Assembly (NCBI RefSeq): GCF_009826975.1
Contig: NZ_WUMO01000005.1
Location: forward strand, 124,001 to 188,000
From: Flavobacterium sp. HBTb2-11-1
Lineage (GTDB): Bacteria; Bacteroidota; Bacteroidia; Flavobacteriales; Flavobacteriaceae
Reading direction: 5' to 3'
Length of the DNA stretch: 64,000 nt
Below the pieces are notes generated by a model. It saw only the letters and a program-made list of their open reading frames with translations. It did not search any database and was not told where the DNA came from. Position 1 is the stretch's first letter. Each line of letters begins with the position of its first letter. Below, piece by piece: positions 63,140-64,000 of the stretch. Made by a program: the position numbers and the translations under genes.

Positions 63140-63769
63140 TTATTTAAAGAGCTGATTGAGATTGGTTGCTTTCTTCTCTTTCAGTTTTTTAACAATCTTG
63201 AGAAAGGCTATCGCAGTAATGTAAGCATCGCCCAAAGCAGTATGGCGGTCTTTTTTTGAAATGTCAAATTTATCAGCCAAATCATCTAAGGTATAATGAT
63301 CTTTTCGTTCAAATAGATGCGACTGAATCAAAGTCTTTTTGTATAAATAAGCTGTATCTAAAGTTTTGTTTTGTAATTGCGGAAGTCCATTTCGTTCTAA
63401 AGCTCTATTAATCATGGTGACATCAAAAATGGTATGATGTGCAATAATTATAGAATCTCCTAAGAAATCTAAAAACAGCTGTAAAGCTTCTAATTCGGTC
63501 GGACGTTTGACAAGCAGATCTTTTAAAATACCATGAATCTGAGCGGTCGATTTATCATAATGATCTTGTTCCAAATAAACCTCAAAACTTTCCTGAACAT
63601 TAATAATTCCGTTTTGAAGAACCAGTGCGCCAATGCACAAAATACGATCATTATCATAGTCAAATCCTGTAGTTTCGGTATCTAAAACTACAAAACGAGT
63701 TTCTTCGATGGTAATATTTTCGTCGAATAAATTGTTTTCTTCTTTCTTCCAAAAATTGAATAAACTCAT
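63140..63769 (-). CDS. DnaQ-like 3'-5' exonuclease
   Basis: The 209-residue protein shows the DEDDh motifs: VLDTETTGFDYDND (about 28-41, D and E), HHTIFDVTMINRAL (about 114-127, D) and HTALGDAYITA (about 178-188, H and D). It is related to the epsilon subunit of DNA polymerase III and to RNase T; its in vivo role is unknown. It begins 2 bases before the stop of the upstream DUF294-type gene and is probably co-transcribed with it. Confidence 0.88.
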   Translation of the reverse strand: MSLFNFWKKEENNLFDENITIEETRFVVLDTETTGFDYDNDRILCIGALVLQNGIINVQESFEVYLEQDHYDKSTAQIHGILKDLLVKRPTELEALQLFLDFLGDSIIIAHHTIFDVTMINRALERNGLPQLQNKTLDTAYLYKKTLIQSHLFERKDHYTLDDLADKFDISKKDRHTALGDAYITAIAFLKIVKKLKEKKATNLNQLFK

Positions 63770-63771
63770 TA

Positions 63772-64000
63772 TTATACCAGATTTGAGATGTTAAAACGTA
63801 CTGAAATAAGTTCCTGAAGTTCTTTAATCGTTTTAAAAGTACGTTTCAGTTTAATTTTTTCCATTTTAGTTAAAGATTCCAATTCGATAAACTGACCCGA
63901 ATCATGATGCAATAATCCTTGTTTTGTTCTGAATTTCAGTAAAGCTTTAAACGAATATGAGCAAGACAAATACAATTCTCTATTATTTGGTTCCAATTCT
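63772..64000 (-). CDS. end of a DUF294/CBS nucleotidyltransferase-type gene, cut by window edge
   Basis: The visible C-terminal 76 residues include LYLSCSYSFKALLKFRTKQGL, IELESLTKMEKIKLKRTFKTI and ELQELISVRFN. They resemble the C-terminal part of DUF294 putative nucleotidyltransferases, which often carry CBS domains and sit beside a DnaQ-like exonuclease gene. The 5' part is outside the window. Assignment rests on a short stretch and on context. Confidence 0.55.
   Translation of the reverse strand, partial: ELEPNNRELYLSCSYSFKALLKFRTKQGLLHHDSGQFIELESLTKMEKIKLKRTFKTIKELQELISVRFNISNLV

Overview
The window is a piece of a Flavobacterium-type (Bacteroidota) chromosome. Evidence: very AT-rich intergenic DNA, A-rich leaders without Shine-Dalgarno sites, promoters of the TTG-N20-TAnnTTTG type, a large secreted enzyme with a type IX secretion C-terminal sorting domain, a TonB-dependent receptor with a carboxypeptidase-like N-domain, and a type VI secretion system of the Bacteroidota-specific subtype iii.

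Left flank (1-29,000) is mostly housekeeping. It holds a DUF2400 gene cut by the window edge, a possible structured RNA, a LolD-like ABC ATPase carrying an unusual membrane insertion, a phosphodiester glycosidase, and a modular T9SS-exported pectate lyase-like enzyme. Next comes a leftward serine-synthesis group (acyl-CoA reductase, serC, serA, DUF937) divergent from a ferredoxin gene. After it lie a TonB-dependent receptor, the YchF ATPase, a run of envelope and metabolic genes (DUF2459, YihY, FMN reductase, transglutaminase, pncB), and topoisomerase IV. parE and parC are separated by a DUF1016 nuclease gene, which contains three palindromes at exact 36-bp spacing, and by a small lipoprotein gene.

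Centre (29,075-59,577) is one large T6SSiii locus. Recognised core parts are tssH/clpV, tssG, tssN, a PAAR-like DUF4280 tip, tssK, tssO, tssB, tssC, tssE, two hcp genes, vgrG and tssF. A PKD-domain membrane protein, an NlpC/P60-like protein, a LysM protein and two unrecognised proteins are embedded among them. Two variable cargo islands interrupt the core. Island A (about 36.6-45.2 kb) has the PAAR-like tip, an 881-residue predicted effector joining a GH19 cell-wall hydrolase to an L,D-transpeptidase-like C-terminal domain, and five lipoprotein genes; three of those end in an SH3 domain. Four near-identical 70-bp hairpin repeats lie between those five genes, one per gap. Island B (about 53.8-57.7 kb) follows vgrG and has a predicted cysteine-peptidase effector, three small lipoprotein or anchored candidates for immunity, a frameshifted paralogue, and a small membrane protein.

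Right flank (59,644-64,000) runs leftward: a diheme cytochrome c peroxidase fused to an imelysin-like helical domain, a PhoX-like lipoprotein, a DnaQ-like 3'-5' exonuclease, and the end of a DUF294-type gene cut by the window edge.

The most striking part is the island A array, in which putative immunity genes are punctuated by a conserved hairpin repeat downstream of a two-enzyme peptidoglycan effector. No tRNA, rRNA, CRISPR array, transposase or integrase was recognised.
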